From contig NZ_CP017754.1 in the NCBI RefSeq assembly GCF_001854325.1, positions 3,968,001 through 4,032,000 of the forward strand: DNA of 64,000 bases, read 5' to 3'. The position numbers and the translations under genes are program-made. The DNA is from Cupriavidus malaysiensis (GTDB taxonomy: Bacteria > Pseudomonadota > Gammaproteobacteria > Burkholderiales > Burkholderiaceae). The first letter of the stretch is position 1. Every line of letters starts with the position of its first letter. This document shows, piece by piece, positions 32,097-46,458 of this stretch. The notes below the pieces were generated by a model, which worked only from the letters and a program-made list of their open reading frames with translations, did no database searches and was not told the DNA's origin.

Positions 32097-32612
32097 TCAG
32101 AGCGACTTGACCGACGCCAGGCGGCGGATCAGCTGCTGCACGATATCGCTCTGCATGTCGCGGTAGAGCTGCTGCTCCTCGTAGTCCTTGGCCAGCGTGT
32201 TCGCCTCGTTGTAGGTCAGGTCGCGCGTCAACATCATCTGCGAGGGCGCGATCAGTTCCTTGCCGTCGGCGCCGCGCAGGCGGAAGGTGAAGCGCTGCGT
32301 CAGGCGGTATTCGCGCACCACGCCGGCGGTGGTCAGCGACAGCACGGTCTTGACGCGCGAGTCCTGCAGCACGTCGAGCAGGGCGTCGGCCTGCTTCGGA
32401 TCGTCGACGACGACGGTGTCGGAGCCACCGCGGATGGTGCGACGCAGCTCTGCGCCCATCGGCGAATTGGCCGGAATCCCTACGTACAGCCGCTTGAAGG
32501 CGAAATCGCTCTGGCCGCGCAGGTGGAAGCCGCAGCCGCCCAGCAGGCCGGCAGCAGCGCCGGCGAGGATCAGGGCGAGCGCCTTGCGGCGGGACGGGCT
32601 CGGGCTATCCAT
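32097..32612 (-). CDS. lptE: LPS-assembly lipoprotein LptE
   Basis: LptE plugs the LptD barrel and helps place LPS in the outer leaflet. The 171-residue product has a signal peptide with lipobox LLGGC (lipidated C27) followed by GFHLRGQSDFAFKRLYVGI, the usual LptE opening. The sequence YRLTQRFTFRLRGADGKELI is also typical. The ATG at 32612 is chosen so that the lipobox lies at residues 24-27. Located between leuS (35 bases) and holA (28 bases), the conserved leuS-lptE-holA order. Confidence 0.95.
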   Translation of the reverse strand: MDSPSPSRRKALALILAGAAAGLLGGCGFHLRGQSDFAFKRLYVGIPANSPMGAELRRTIRGGSDTVVVDDPKQADALLDVLQDSRVKTVLSLTTAGVVREYRLTQRFTFRLRGADGKELIAPSQMMLTRDLTYNEANTLAKDYEEQQLYRDMQSDIVQQLIRRLASVKSL

Positions 32613-32647
32613 GTCGTTGACGTTCCTTGGAAGATAGGCGGCGCCGC

Positions 32648-35409
<2,762 letters not shown>

Positions 35410-35450
35410 ACCGTCGGCCAAGCCACAGCGGCCGGCCGGGGTCCCGCGCC

Positions 35451-36248
35451 TTACTTCAGGCCCAGCACGTCCTGCATGTCGAACATGCCGCTGGCCTTGT
35501 CGGCCAGGAAACGCGCCGCGCGCACCGCACCGTCCGCGTAGGACTGGCGGCTCGACGACTTGTGGCTGATCTCGATGCGCTCGCCGATGCCGGCGAACAT
35601 GACGGTATGATCGCCGACGATGTCGCCGCCGCGCACGGTGGCGAAACCGATCGAGTCCGGATCGCGCTCGCCGGTGTGGCCTTCGCGCGCGAACACGCCG
35701 CAGGTCTTGAGGTCGCGCCCGAGCGCCTTGGCCACCACTTCGCCCATGGCCAGCGCCGTGCCGGAGGGCGCATCGACCTTGAAGCGGTGATGGGCCTCGA
35801 TGATCTCGATGTCGTAACCGGTCGACAGCAGCCTGGCCGCCACGTCGAGCAGCTTGAAGGTGGCGTTCACGCCCACGCTCATATTGGCGGAAAAGACGAT
35901 GCCGACGACCTTGGCGGCCTCGGCCAGCGCGGCCTTGCCGGACTCGTCGAAACCTGTCGTGCCCACCACCATCTTGACGCCCAGGCGCTTGGCCACTTCG
36001 AGGTGGGCCAGAGTGCCTTCAGGACGGGTGAAATCGATCAGGCAGTCGGCACGCGACAGCACCGCCTCGATGTCGGAGGCGATCTGCACGCCGGTCTGGC
36101 GGCCCAGGAAAAGGCCGGCATCCTGGCCCAGCGCGGCCGCGCCCGGCACGTCCAGCGCGCCGGCCAGTTCGACCCCGTCGGTGTTCAGCACATGTTCGAT
36201 CAGCATGCGGCCCATGCGGCCGGACGCCCCAGCGATAGCGATTTGCAT
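35451..36248 (-). CDS. dapB: 4-hydroxy-tetrahydrodipicolinate reductase
   Basis: DapB reduces the DapA product in lysine/diaminopimelate synthesis. The 265-residue protein starts [20 protein letters not shown] (nucleotide-binding GxxGxxG) and has [27 protein letters not shown], and the signature [23 protein letters not shown]. Located 113 bases downstream of bamE on the same strand. Confidence 0.97.
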   Translation of the reverse strand: MQIAIAGASGRMGRMLIEHVLNTDGVELAGALDVPGAAALGQDAGLFLGRQTGVQIASDIEAVLSRADCLIDFTRPEGTLAHLEVAKRLGVKMVVGTTGFDESGKAALAEAAKVVGIVFSANMSVGVNATFKLLDVAARLLSTGYDIEIIEAHHRFKVDAPSGTALAMGEVVAKALGRDLKTCGVFAREGHTGERDPDSIGFATVRGGDIVGDHTVMFAGIGERIEISHKSSSRQSYADGAVRAARFLADKASGMFDMQDVLGLK

Positions 36249-36361
36249 AGCGATATCAGGATGCAAGGAAGATGCCGTCACGCCCCCGCCGCGAAGCGCG
36301 CGGCGGACGGGTGGCGGGAAATGGGCGGTGCGGCAGCGCGCCCGCGCCCAGGGAAGACGGC

Positions 36362-36976
36362 TCAGTTGGCCGGTTTGCCGGCGGCGGCGTCGGCCGACAG
36401 CGCGGAAGCGGCGGAGGCGTCCGCCTGCGGCTGTGCCGCGGCAGGTGCAGCCGCCGGGGCGCTGGCGGCGGTCTGCGGCGCGGCCGCCGCCGGCGCGGAA
36501 GCGGCGGCTTCGGTACTTTGGCTGAAACTGATCTTGCCGGGGGTCTGCTCCTTCAGTGCCTTCTTCATGCCGTCGATCTCCGCGATCAGCTCGTACTCGG
36601 AGGGCAGGTCGTCACCCCCGAACTTGACCAGCTTGTCGCCGTCGAAGAACACCGTGTAGCGGCGCTGCTGCACCACCGGCGTGTTGCCGCGGCGGAACGA
36701 GAAGACATAGTCCCAGCGGTCCGTGTGGAAGACATCGGTCAGCAGTGGCGTGCCGAGCAGGAACTTGACCTGGTCGCGCGTCATGCCTTCGTGCAATTGC
36801 GCCGCCGCCTCGCGCGAAACGAAGTTGCCCTGGACGATGTTGATCCGGTACGGCGTGATCAGGTTGGTCAGCTTGCGGGAAGTCGTGTCGTAGGTCGAGC
36901 AGGCGGCAAGCAGCATCGAGGCCAGCAGCGTGATGGCCAGCGTCGGGCGAACGGCAGACGGAGGGAAAGAACGCAT
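36362..36976 (-). CDS. bamE: Outer-membrane assembly lipoprotein BamE (OmlA/SmpA) with Ala-rich tail
   Basis: BamE is a small lipoprotein of the beta-barrel assembly machine. The 204-residue product has a lipobox LLAAC (C26), then [52 protein letters not shown] BamE core. After about residue 145 the sequence becomes Ala/Pro/Gln repeats ([21 protein letters not shown]...), roughly 55 residues beyond the E. coli protein. Divergent from fur, a conserved arrangement. Confidence 0.95.
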   Translation of the reverse strand: MRSFPPSAVRPTLAITLLASMLLAACSTYDTTSRKLTNLITPYRINIVQGNFVSREAAAQLHEGMTRDQVKFLLGTPLLTDVFHTDRWDYVFSFRRGNTPVVQQRRYTVFFDGDKLVKFGGDDLPSEYELIAEIDGMKKALKEQTPGKISFSQSTEAAASAPAAAAPQTAASAPAAAPAAAQPQADASAASALSADAAAGKPAN

Positions 36977-37095
36977 GTGTCTCGCTTCGGGTAACAGGGA
37001 AATGTGCCGAATCCGGCGTGCCAGGCCGTCCGGGACGGCCACGTGTGCCGTGGCGCGCATTGCCGCACGGCCAGGGCTGGCGCGGGTACGCCAGG

Positions 37096-37124
37096 GCGAC
37101 TTTTGTCGCCAAAACCCTTATGAT
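37096..37124 (+). promoter_or_regulatory. Putative fur promoter
   Basis: GCGACT (37096-37101) and TATGAT (37119-37124) are spaced 17 bases. The -10 matches consensus at five of six positions. Transcription would start near 37131, giving a leader of about 30 bases with a GGGAG ribosome binding site at 37149-37153. The bamE promoter must lie in the same gap on the other strand. Confidence 0.5.
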
Positions 37125-37162
37125 TCAAGAATCCACACATTGTACTCTAGGGAGTCCAGCCT

Positions 37163-37594
37163 ATGCCGAGTCCGGCGGACCTCAAAAACATCGGCCTCAA
37201 AGCAACCGTCCCCCGCCTCAAGATCCTGGAGATCTTCCAGACCAGCGAGGAACGCCACCTGAGCGCGGAAGACGTCTATCGCATCCTGCTGAGCGAGCAC
37301 ATGGACATCGGCCTGGCAACCGTGTACCGGGTGCTGACGCAGTTCGAGCAGGCAGGCCTGCTGTCGCGCAACAACTTCGAGTCCGGCAAGGCCATCTTCG
37401 AGTTGAACGAAGGCAAGCACCACGACCATCTGGTGTGCCTGGACTGCGGTCGCGTCGAGGAATTCTTCGACTCGGAAATCGAGCAGCGCCAGCAGAGCAT
37501 CGCGCGCGAACGGGGCTTCGCGCTGCAGGAACACGCGCTGTCCCTGTACGGCAACTGCACCAAGACCGATTGCCCGCACCGTACCAAGCGCTGA
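37163..37594 (+). CDS. fur: Ferric uptake regulator Fur
   Basis: Fur is the iron-responsive repressor. The 143-residue protein starts [25 protein letters not shown] and has the winged-helix region [35 protein letters not shown] and metal-binding histidines in [19 protein letters not shown]. The second CxxC of E. coli Fur is replaced by [13 protein letters not shown]. Convergent with phcA, with a strong terminator between. Confidence 0.98.
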   Translation: MPSPADLKNIGLKATVPRLKILEIFQTSEERHLSAEDVYRILLSEHMDIGLATVYRVLTQFEQAGLLSRNNFESGKAIFELNEGKHHDHLVCLDCGRVEEFFDSEIEQRQQSIARERGFALQEHALSLYGNCTKTDCPHRTKR

Positions 37595-37638
37595 CCTTCC
37601 CAAGGTAGGAGCGCGGTGCTGGCGGCCGCGCGGATCGC

Positions 37639-37673
37639 AAGAAAAAACCGGCGCCTGACGCCGGTTTTTTCTT
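37639..37673. terminator. Bidirectional terminator between fur and phcA
   Basis: Arms 37639-37653 and 37659-37673 form a perfect 15-bp inverted repeat (AAGAAAAAACCGGCG and complement) with a five-base loop. A6 and T6 tracts flank the GC core, so it can act on both convergent genes. Confidence 0.93.
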
Positions 37674-37697
37674 AGCCAAGCCAGACGGGCAACCCCT

Positions 37698-38678
37698 TCA
37701 GAGGTCCTGCTCGGCAACCGCCGGCGTGCCCTGCTGCGGCGCCGGCAGGCTCTCGAACTCGCCCACCACCTGGCGGAACAGGCCGCGCGCCCAGACCAGC
37801 ATCGGATGCGTGTTGCGGCTGCGGTGCCAGAACATGTTGAGGCCCAGCGTGGTGTTGATCTCCGCCGGCAGCGGGAAGGCCTTCAGGCCGTAGGTCTCGC
37901 AGGCCATGTCCTTGGTCAGGGCGTTGACCGTGAAGATCATGTCCGTCTGCGCTGCCAGTTCTGCCTGCGCACGCCAGGAATGCACAGTCAGCGTGGCATT
38001 ACGCTTGAGGCCGCGCTGCTGCAGTGCATAGTCGAGCGGGATCAGCGAGGGCGCGGCACGGCCGGTCGAACCGGATGGCGCCATGAATATGTGGCTGCAA
38101 TCCAGATACTGGTCGAGCGTGCAGCCGCCCTTCAGCACCGGATGCTGGCTGCGCGCGCAGACCCACAGGTTCAGCGAACTGACCATCTCCTCGACGATTT
38201 CCGGATGGCGCGTCGGATACGGCGAGAAAGCCAGGTCCAGCTCGTTCGCTCGCATCGCGGCGATGTCGGCCTCCCAGGAATGGGACTCCACCAGGCGCAG
38301 GTGCAGGTCCGGCGCGAGTTGCTTGACGCGCAGCACGAAGCGATTGAAAACCGTGTCGCCAAGTTCGGCGGAAAAACCGATATGCAGCGTACCGGTGGCG
38401 ATGCCCGGATCGAAATTGTCCGCGTCACCCTCGTTGATCGAGGTCCACAGGTCCAGCATGTCGCGGATTTTCGGCCCCAGTTCCAGGGCGCGTGGCGTCG
38501 GCGTGAGGCCGTGCGGCACACGGATGAAAAGCGGATCGTCGAAGATTTCGCGCAGACGACCCAGCGAATGCGAAACCGCTGGCGCCGTCATATGCATCTT
38601 TTCGGCGACATAGGTTGCGTTCCGCTTGCTCAGCAGCTCGGTGAAAATCACCAGCAGCTTGGTGTCAACGTTCACCAT
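37698..38678 (-). CDS. phcA: LysR-type global virulence/quorum regulator PhcA
   Basis: The 326-residue LysR protein starts MVNVDTKLLVIFTELLSKRNATYVAEKMHMTAPAVSHSLGRLREIFDDPLF, with a helix-turn-helix at about residues 20-60; this opening is characteristic of PhcA of Ralstonia. The effector domain includes VESHSWEADIAAMRANELDLAFSPYPTRHPEIVEEM. In Ralstonia PhcA is the master regulator controlled by PhcBSR(Q) through the 3-hydroxy fatty acid methyl ester. Identification rests on recalled sequence similarity and on the phc operon 25 kb away. No adjacent target gene suggests a local role. Confidence 0.88.
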   Translation of the reverse strand: MVNVDTKLLVIFTELLSKRNATYVAEKMHMTAPAVSHSLGRLREIFDDPLFIRVPHGLTPTPRALELGPKIRDMLDLWTSINEGDADNFDPGIATGTLHIGFSAELGDTVFNRFVLRVKQLAPDLHLRLVESHSWEADIAAMRANELDLAFSPYPTRHPEIVEEMVSSLNLWVCARSQHPVLKGGCTLDQYLDCSHIFMAPSGSTGRAAPSLIPLDYALQQRGLKRNATLTVHSWRAQAELAAQTDMIFTVNALTKDMACETYGLKAFPLPAEINTTLGLNMFWHRSRNTHPMLVWARGLFRQVVGEFESLPAPQQGTPAVAEQDL

Positions 38679-38762
38679 GGTTGTGCCCGGCTCGGTTCCC
38701 TTTTTCCAGATGGCGGCCTCATTTACACGAGCTGCACATCAGATATCAATAAATCAATGTAA

Positions 38763-38775
38763 ACACTGGCAGTGT
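38763..38775. promoter_or_regulatory. Palindrome in the AT-rich region upstream of phcA
   Basis: ACACTG-G-CAGTGT (38763-38775) is a perfect 6-bp inverted repeat with one central base. It lies in an AT-rich stretch (38745-38870) within the 298-base gap between phcA and the flavin reductase, about 90 bases upstream of phcA. On the minus strand a TTTACA (38757-38762) abuts it. Possible operator for phcA autoregulation; no binding data. Confidence 0.4.
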
Positions 38776-38976
38776 AAGTTGAATTTTCCACTCCGGAAAG
38801 CGGATTTCGCATTCTGAACGTCGAGAAAACCCTGCTTTGGTAGGGATAATATCTTTTCTGTTACGGACATAAGTCTGGAACGGCACCCCGACGCCTGCCG
38901 GCGCTGCGCAATATAATGCGCGAAGCGCGGCACGCCAGCCCGGACCGGCAGCCGCCCTCCCTGCCCGACGACCACC

Positions 38977-39579
38977 ATGCCCAGCCACCGCCACCCCGTT
39001 GAACTCGCCAAGGCCTACCGACTGTTGAACCATGGCCCCACGGTGCTGGTCAGTGCTGCAGCCGGAGGCCGTCGCAATATCATGGCCGCCGCCTGGGCCA
39101 TGCCACTCGACTTCGCCCCGCCCAAGGTCGCCGTGGTGCTCGACAAGAGCACGTGGACGCGGGAGCTGCTGGAGGACAGCGGTGAGTTCGCCCTCCAGGT
39201 CCCCACGCGCGCCCAGGTCGACCTGACCCAGGCACTCGGTTCGAGCAGCGGGCGCGAACTGGTCGAGCGCGACGGCGCCGACAAGTTCGAAACCTATGGC
39301 CTGGCAAGCTTCGCCGTGGCGGAAACCAGCGCGCCGCTGCTGGAGGGCTGCGCGGCCTGGCTGGCCTGCCGCCTGCTGCCCGAGCCCGCCATCCAGCAGC
39401 GCTACGACCTGTTCCTGGGGGAAGTCGTGGCGGCCTGGGCGGATGCCCGCGTATTCAGCAAGGGCCGCTGGCATTTCGAAGGGCATGATGCGCTGCGCAC
39501 CATCCATCATGTGGCCGGCGGACATTTCCTGCTCGACGGTGATGCGATCGATGCGCGTCCCCTGCCCGGCCGGACATGA
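38977..39579 (+). CDS. Flavin reductase-like FMN-binding protein
   Basis: The 200-residue protein belongs to the flavin-reductase split-barrel family. It has GPTVLVSAAAGGRRNIMAAAWAMPLDFAPPKVAVVLDKSTWTRELLE, with the FMN-contact serine/asparagine region and ESGEFALQVPT-like segment, and CAAWLACRLLPEP. It probably reduces or binds flavin, perhaps for an unidentified partner monooxygenase. Divergent from phcA, convergent with gapA. Confidence 0.87.
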   Translation: MPSHRHPVELAKAYRLLNHGPTVLVSAAAGGRRNIMAAAWAMPLDFAPPKVAVVLDKSTWTRELLEDSGEFALQVPTRAQVDLTQALGSSSGRELVERDGADKFETYGLASFAVAETSAPLLEGCAAWLACRLLPEPAIQQRYDLFLGEVVAAWADARVFSKGRWHFEGHDALRTIHHVAGGHFLLDGDAIDARPLPGRT

Positions 39580-39595
39580 GTCACGTGCCAGGCAC

Positions 39596-39637
39596 GTCCA
39601 ACGAAAAACGCGCCCGAGGGCGCGTTTTTCGTTGGAC
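39596..39637. terminator. Bidirectional terminator between flavin reductase and gapA
   Basis: Arms 39596-39615 and 39618-39637 are a perfect 20-bp inverted repeat with only GA at the centre. Internal A5 and T5 tracts flank the GCGCCC core, so it can end both convergent transcripts. Confidence 0.93.
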
Positions 39638-39673
39638 GGCGGCCGCGATGGGCCGCCCCGGGGGCGATGATGC

Positions 39674-42806
<3,133 letters not shown>

Positions 42807-43251
42807 GCGACGGGAACCTGGCGGGAAAAGCGCGATTTTACCAGAAGGCCGAGGCATTTCCGGGCCTGCCGGGAGCGTTCCCGCCTGCGGCACACCCTGG
42901 ATGGAATGGCCGGCGCCGGGCCTTGCCGGCGCGCCGGGCGGCGCCACGCGGCCGGCAGCGGCGTGCTCGCCGCACCGCCAGGCGGAAATACCGCAAAGGG
43001 CACGTTTCAACCGCGTCTCCCGCCTGGGCGGATATGCCGAGCGCAGCAGGTCCCGGACATCCGCACGGATGGCCCCACTGCCGATGGCCGCGCCACGCCG
43101 CGCCACGCCGCGCCGCGCCGCCGCCCGCGGGCCTGCTTCGACAGCGGCGACGCCAGCGCGTAAGATGCCCACTCGCACCGCGCAAGACGCCCGCCCCGTT
43201 CCGGCGTCCGCGCCCGGTTTCCGCTGCACGGAAACGACCACGGAGATGCTC
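42807..43251. other. Divergent gene-free region upstream of tkt
   Basis: 445 bases without a supported gene. The minus strand has ggTAAAATcgcg (42835-42840), a likely tkt -10, 29 bases before its ATG. The stretch 43091-43120 has two exact copies of the 10-mer CGCCACGCCG followed by a variant (CGCCGCGCCG). Nothing else recognised; the VOC gene has GGAG at 43242-43245. Confidence 0.5.
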
Positions 43252-43674
43252 ATGACCCGACCGGCCAACACGCCCTGGCTCACCCCCTACCTGACCGTGG
43301 CCAATGCCCGCGCCGCCCTGGACTTCTACTCCCGCGCCTTCGGTTTCGCCGCCGGCGACGTGGTCGACGAGAACGGGGTGCCGATCCATGCGGAAATGCG
43401 CTACCAGGACGAACTGGTGCTGATGTTCGCGCCGGAAGGCGCCTGGGGCAGCACGGCCCGCTCGCCCCGCTCGCTGGGCGTGGAATGCCCGCAGACCTTC
43501 TATGTCTACTGCGACGACGTCGATGCCATGCACGCGCGCGCGGTGGCGGCCGGCGCCACCAGCCTGATGGCGCCGGCCGACCAGTTCTGGGGCGACCGCT
43601 ACTGCATGGTGGTCGACCCCGACGGCTATCGCTGGGGCTTCGGCAAGCCGCTCGCCAAAGCGGGTGCCGCCTGA
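43252..43674 (+). CDS. VOC (glyoxalase/bleomycin-resistance) family protein
   Basis: The 140-residue protein starts [32 protein letters not shown] and has beta-alpha-beta-beta-beta modules of the VOC fold, with [38 protein letters not shown] and [20 protein letters not shown]. This resembles PhnB-like/glyoxalase subfamilies; metal use and substrate are unknown. Its TGA overlaps the rsmE ATG by one base (TGATG). Confidence 0.88.
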   Translation: MTRPANTPWLTPYLTVANARAALDFYSRAFGFAAGDVVDENGVPIHAEMRYQDELVLMFAPEGAWGSTARSPRSLGVECPQTFYVYCDDVDAMHARAVAAGATSLMAPADQFWGDRYCMVVDPDGYRWGFGKPLAKAGAA

Positions 43675-44414
43675 TGCCGCCCCGCTTCTTCGTCGCCGAG
43701 CCGCTGGCGGCCGGCGCCGACCTCGCCTTGCCGGAATCCGTGGTGCGCCACGTCCAGGTGCTGCGCCTCAACCCGGGCGACCCCATCACCCTGTTCGACG
43801 GCCGCGGCGGCAGCTACGCGGCCGTACTGCTGGACCTGGGCAAGCGCCAGGCAGTTGCGCGCGTCGGCGCACAGACGCACGACGAGGCCGAGCCCCCGCT
43901 GCGCGTGACGCTGGCGCAGGGCCTGGCAGGCGGCGACAAGATGGACTGGTTGATCGAAAAGGCGGTCGAACTCGGCGTAGCAGCCGTGCAGCCGCTGCAG
44001 GCAGCCCGCAGCGTGGTGCGCCTGGCCGGCGAGCGCGCCGACAAGCGGCGCGCGCACTGGCAGGCCCTGGTCGAGGCGGCGTGCGAGCAGTGTGGACGCA
44101 ACCGCGTGCCGGCCGTTGCCCCGATCGTGCCGTTCGAGGCCTGGCTGGCCCGGGCCGGCACCGGCGAGCGCCTGCTGCTGACGCCGCGCGCCAGCCAGCC
44201 GCTGGTGACGCTGGCCGCACAGCGACGCGAGACCTGGCTGGCCGACGGGCTGACGTTGCTGATCGGCCCGGAAGGCGGGCTCAGCCCGGAAGAAGAGGAT
44301 GCCGCCCTGCGCGCCGGATTCACCGGCGTGTCACTCGGGCCGCGCATCCTGCGCACCGAAACGGCCGGGCTCGCCTGCCTGGCCGCCTTGAACGCCGTGC
44401 TTGGCGGATTCTGA
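43674..44414 (+). CDS. rsmE: 16S rRNA (uracil-1498-N3)-methyltransferase RsmE
   Basis: RsmE is a SPOUT-class enzyme making m3U1498. The 246-residue protein starts [38 protein letters not shown] (PUA-like N-domain) and has AQGLAGGDKMDWLIEKAVELGV, the SAM-binding knot LLIGPEGGLSPEEEDAA and LGPRILRTETAGLACLAAL. The ATG at 43674 overlaps the previous stop, indicating coupling. Confidence 0.96.
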   Translation: MPPRFFVAEPLAAGADLALPESVVRHVQVLRLNPGDPITLFDGRGGSYAAVLLDLGKRQAVARVGAQTHDEAEPPLRVTLAQGLAGGDKMDWLIEKAVELGVAAVQPLQAARSVVRLAGERADKRRAHWQALVEAACEQCGRNRVPAVAPIVPFEAWLARAGTGERLLLTPRASQPLVTLAAQRRETWLADGLTLLIGPEGGLSPEEEDAALRAGFTGVSLGPRILRTETAGLACLAALNAVLGGF

Positions 44415-44456
44415 CGGCCGCAGGCGGGCCGTCGCTCTCAGTGGAAGGAGTCGATC

Positions 44457-45047
44457 ATGGGACTACTCGATAGCGTGCTGGGCGGAGTGCTGGGGCAACG
44501 TGACGCGGCGCAGGCCGGCGGCGGCAATCCCAAGCTGATGCTGGCGCTGGGCTTGCTGGCGATGCTGGCCGCGCGCCACCAGGGCGCCGGCGAGGCGCAG
44601 GCCGGCCAGGCGGAAAGCCAGGGCGGGGGCCTGCTCGGCAGCCTGGGGGGCCTGCTGGGTGGCCTGACCGGCGGCAACGGTGCCGCGGCTGGCGGCGCTG
44701 GCGCGGGCGGCCTGGGGGATCTCGGCTCACTGCTGGGCGGGCTGCTCGGCGGCCAGGCCGGCGGCGCACCGAGCGAAAGCGCGGCAGCGGGCGGCATCGG
44801 CGTGTTGCAGCAGGTGCTCGCGCAGGCCGGCCTCGGCCAGCAGGTGGCGTCCTGGATCGGCACCGGCGCCAACCAGCCCGTCAGCGCTTCCGACCTGAGC
44901 AGCGCGCTGGGCCACACCGGCGCACTCGCCTCGCTGGCACAGGCCACCGGCATGTCGACGGACGATGTCGCCGCTCATCTCAGCGAAGGCCTGCCGGAAC
45001 TGATCGACAAGCTGACGCCGAACGGCCAGGTACCCCCGGCGGCCTGA
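44457..45047 (+). CDS. YidB family protein (DUF937)
   Basis: The 196-residue protein starts MGLLDSVLGGVLGQRDAAQAGGG and has a Gly/Leu-rich middle (GGGLLGSLGGLLGGLTGG...), then the YidB C-domain VLAQAGLGQQVASWIGTGANQPVSASDLSSALG and MSTDDVAAHLSEGLPELIDKLTPNGQVPP. Function unknown. GGAAGGAG precedes the ATG. A terminator follows. Confidence 0.9.
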   Translation: MGLLDSVLGGVLGQRDAAQAGGGNPKLMLALGLLAMLAARHQGAGEAQAGQAESQGGGLLGSLGGLLGGLTGGNGAAAGGAGAGGLGDLGSLLGGLLGGQAGGAPSESAAAGGIGVLQQVLAQAGLGQQVASWIGTGANQPVSASDLSSALGHTGALASLAQATGMSTDDVAAHLSEGLPELIDKLTPNGQVPPAA

Positions 45048-45074
45048 CGGCGGCTCGCCGCCCGCATGCATGAA

Positions 45075-45098
45075 AACGGCCCGCAGATGCGGGCCGTT
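45075..45098. terminator. Intrinsic terminator after yidB-like gene
   Basis: AACGGCCCGC (45075-45084), loop AGAT, GCGGGCCGTT (45089-45098): perfect 10-bp stem, flanked by AAAA on the left and TCTTCC on the right. It lies 28 bases past the YidB stop and 34 before the barstar stop, so it may serve both. Confidence 0.85.
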
Positions 45099-45131
45099 CT
45101 TCCTTCCGGCTTGCGCCGGTTCAGGCAAAGA

Positions 45132-45752
45132 TCAGGCGAAGGAATAGAAGACGCGGAACTGGACCTTGCGCTCGCCCCAGAATTCGGCCGCGTCGCGGAA
45201 CACGTCGAGCAGGACCTCGCGTGCTTCCTTGTCGAACTTCTGCGCCACCGGCAAGCCCTCCAGCACGATCACGAAGCCGGGCTGCTGGCCTGCCTTGTAG
45301 ATCATGTCGGTCAGGCAGTCGGCCAGCGCATCGAAGTTCTTGCCGAAATGCTTGGGGAACAGGAAGGCGGTGGCGATCGTCTCCAGCACTTCCGCCTTGC
45401 TCGCGCAGTGCGCGCAGTTGGCATAGAGGAAATGCTGGCCCAGGTCCGCCGCCGCCCTGGCGAGTTCGGGCACGCGGAAGGCTCGGATCGACTGGACGAT
45501 GTTCGGACGCACCGTCTTGAACAGGTTCATGGCATCCTCGTTGGCGCCCTCGGCGCCGGCCACGGCGCCCGCGGAGGCGGGCGCTGCCGGGGCAGCAGGG
45601 GGGAGGTTGTGCGAGAGCTCGGGACGCGGCATCGCCAGCACGTTGTCGTAAAGATTTCGGGCCTGGTTCTGCGCCCGCTGCCAGCCATCTCCGGCGCCGC
45701 GCTCTTCGCGGGCGGCAAGGGCGTCGCCCAATCCGAAAATGTCAGTCATCAT
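45132..45752 (-). CDS. Barstar (barnase inhibitor) family protein with N-terminal extension
   Basis: Barstar proteins neutralise barnase-type ribonucleases by plugging the active site. The 206-residue protein starts MMTDIFGLGDALAAREERG. An Ala/Pro-rich linker (about 65-90) leads to a C-terminal barstar domain with LETIATAFLFPKHFGKNFDALADCLTD, where the acidic helix that contacts the enzyme would lie. The start overlaps the stop of the upstream ribonuclease gene (ATGA), so the pair is coupled. The 90-residue N-terminal part is not recognised. Confidence 0.88.
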   Translation of the reverse strand: MMTDIFGLGDALAAREERGAGDGWQRAQNQARNLYDNVLAMPRPELSHNLPPAAPAAPASAGAVAGAEGANEDAMNLFKTVRPNIVQSIRAFRVPELARAAADLGQHFLYANCAHCASKAEVLETIATAFLFPKHFGKNFDALADCLTDMIYKAGQQPGFVIVLEGLPVAQKFDKEAREVLLDVFRDAAEFWGERKVQFRVFYSFA

Positions 45753-46174
45753 TTGCTTATCCGTTTGAAGCTGTTGTAGTGGTCTTCCGTGTAGTAGCAA
45801 TCGTTGGCGGCACGCTGGTCGCCGCCGCAGACGATGCGTTTGGCACCCCGGTTGCGCCCGCCGCTCTTGACCGTGTACTCGCGGTAATAGCCACGCGGCT
45901 GCGCCGGCAGGACACGCTCGTAGTTACCGAAGCGGGAGCCGTCCTTGTCATACGGGAACGGTCCACCGGCCTCGATCCGCTCCAGGGTACGCTGTGCTTC
46001 CTTGGGCAGTTCCTGCGCGGCGATGGTTCCCACCGCCGTGTCCGGCTGCTGTCGCGCCAGCACCGGCTGGACCAGCAGGCAGGCGGCCAGGGCCAGGCTG
46101 CCCGCGAGGCATGCCGCCCGTTTCGCCAGGGACTGCGGTGTCGCGCGCTGCGTCAGAGAATTCTGGGAACCCAC
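45749..46174 (-). CDS. Secreted guanyl-specific ribonuclease (barnase/N1-T1 family)
   Basis: The catalytic domain, GGPFPYDKDGSRFGNYERVLP...AKRIVCGG...YYTEDHYNSFKRISK, has the Glu (NYERV), Arg (KRIVCGG) and His (EDHYNSF) triad of barnase-type enzymes. A signal peptide is present (AKRAACLAGSLALAACLLVQPVLA). The start is uncertain: GTG at 46174 gives a short n-region, whereas ATG at 46219 or 46288 gives a long non-signal-like extension. Directly followed by its barstar-like partner; lies behind the maeB terminator, so it needs its own promoter. Confidence 0.8.
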   Translation of the reverse strand: MGSQNSLTQRATPQSLAKRAACLAGSLALAACLLVQPVLARQQPDTAVGTIAAQELPKEAQRTLERIEAGGPFPYDKDGSRFGNYERVLPAQPRGYYREYTVKSGGRNRGAKRIVCGGDQRAANDCYYTEDHYNSFKRISK

Positions 46175-46412
46175 TTGGTAGTCTTGGTTGAACCGGCAAC
46201 CTGCCTGAGGCCCGGACATCGGGGACAGACCGCTCGCCCTGGCCGAGCTTGCAGCAACATCGAGACGCGCATCACGATGCGTATGCATCGAAGGCGTAAG
46301 GTTACGCGCATGCGTCCAAATAATCAATCCCTGCGCCAGATGCGGCAGGAATTGTTCAATCGTATCAAGATGTTAAATGAAGGTGTGCGCATACTAACCT
46401 CCCAAGCGCAGA

Positions 46413-46440
46413 AACAAAAAAAGCCGGGCGGGCCCGGCTT
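46413..46440 (-). terminator. Intrinsic terminator of maeB
   Basis: AAGCCGGGC (46421-46429) and GCCCGGCTT (46432-46440), two-base loop; on the minus strand a run of seven T residues follows (46414-46420 as A on the plus strand). It is 18 bases beyond the maeB stop. Confidence 0.92.
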
Positions 46441-46458
46441 CGGAAAAGTCAGCGCGAC

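Noticed and set aside
43091..43120. Short GC tandem (CGCCACGCCG) as a CRISPR or regulatory repeat
   Set aside because: Only two exact copies plus one variant and no spacers; likely simple GC-rich drift.
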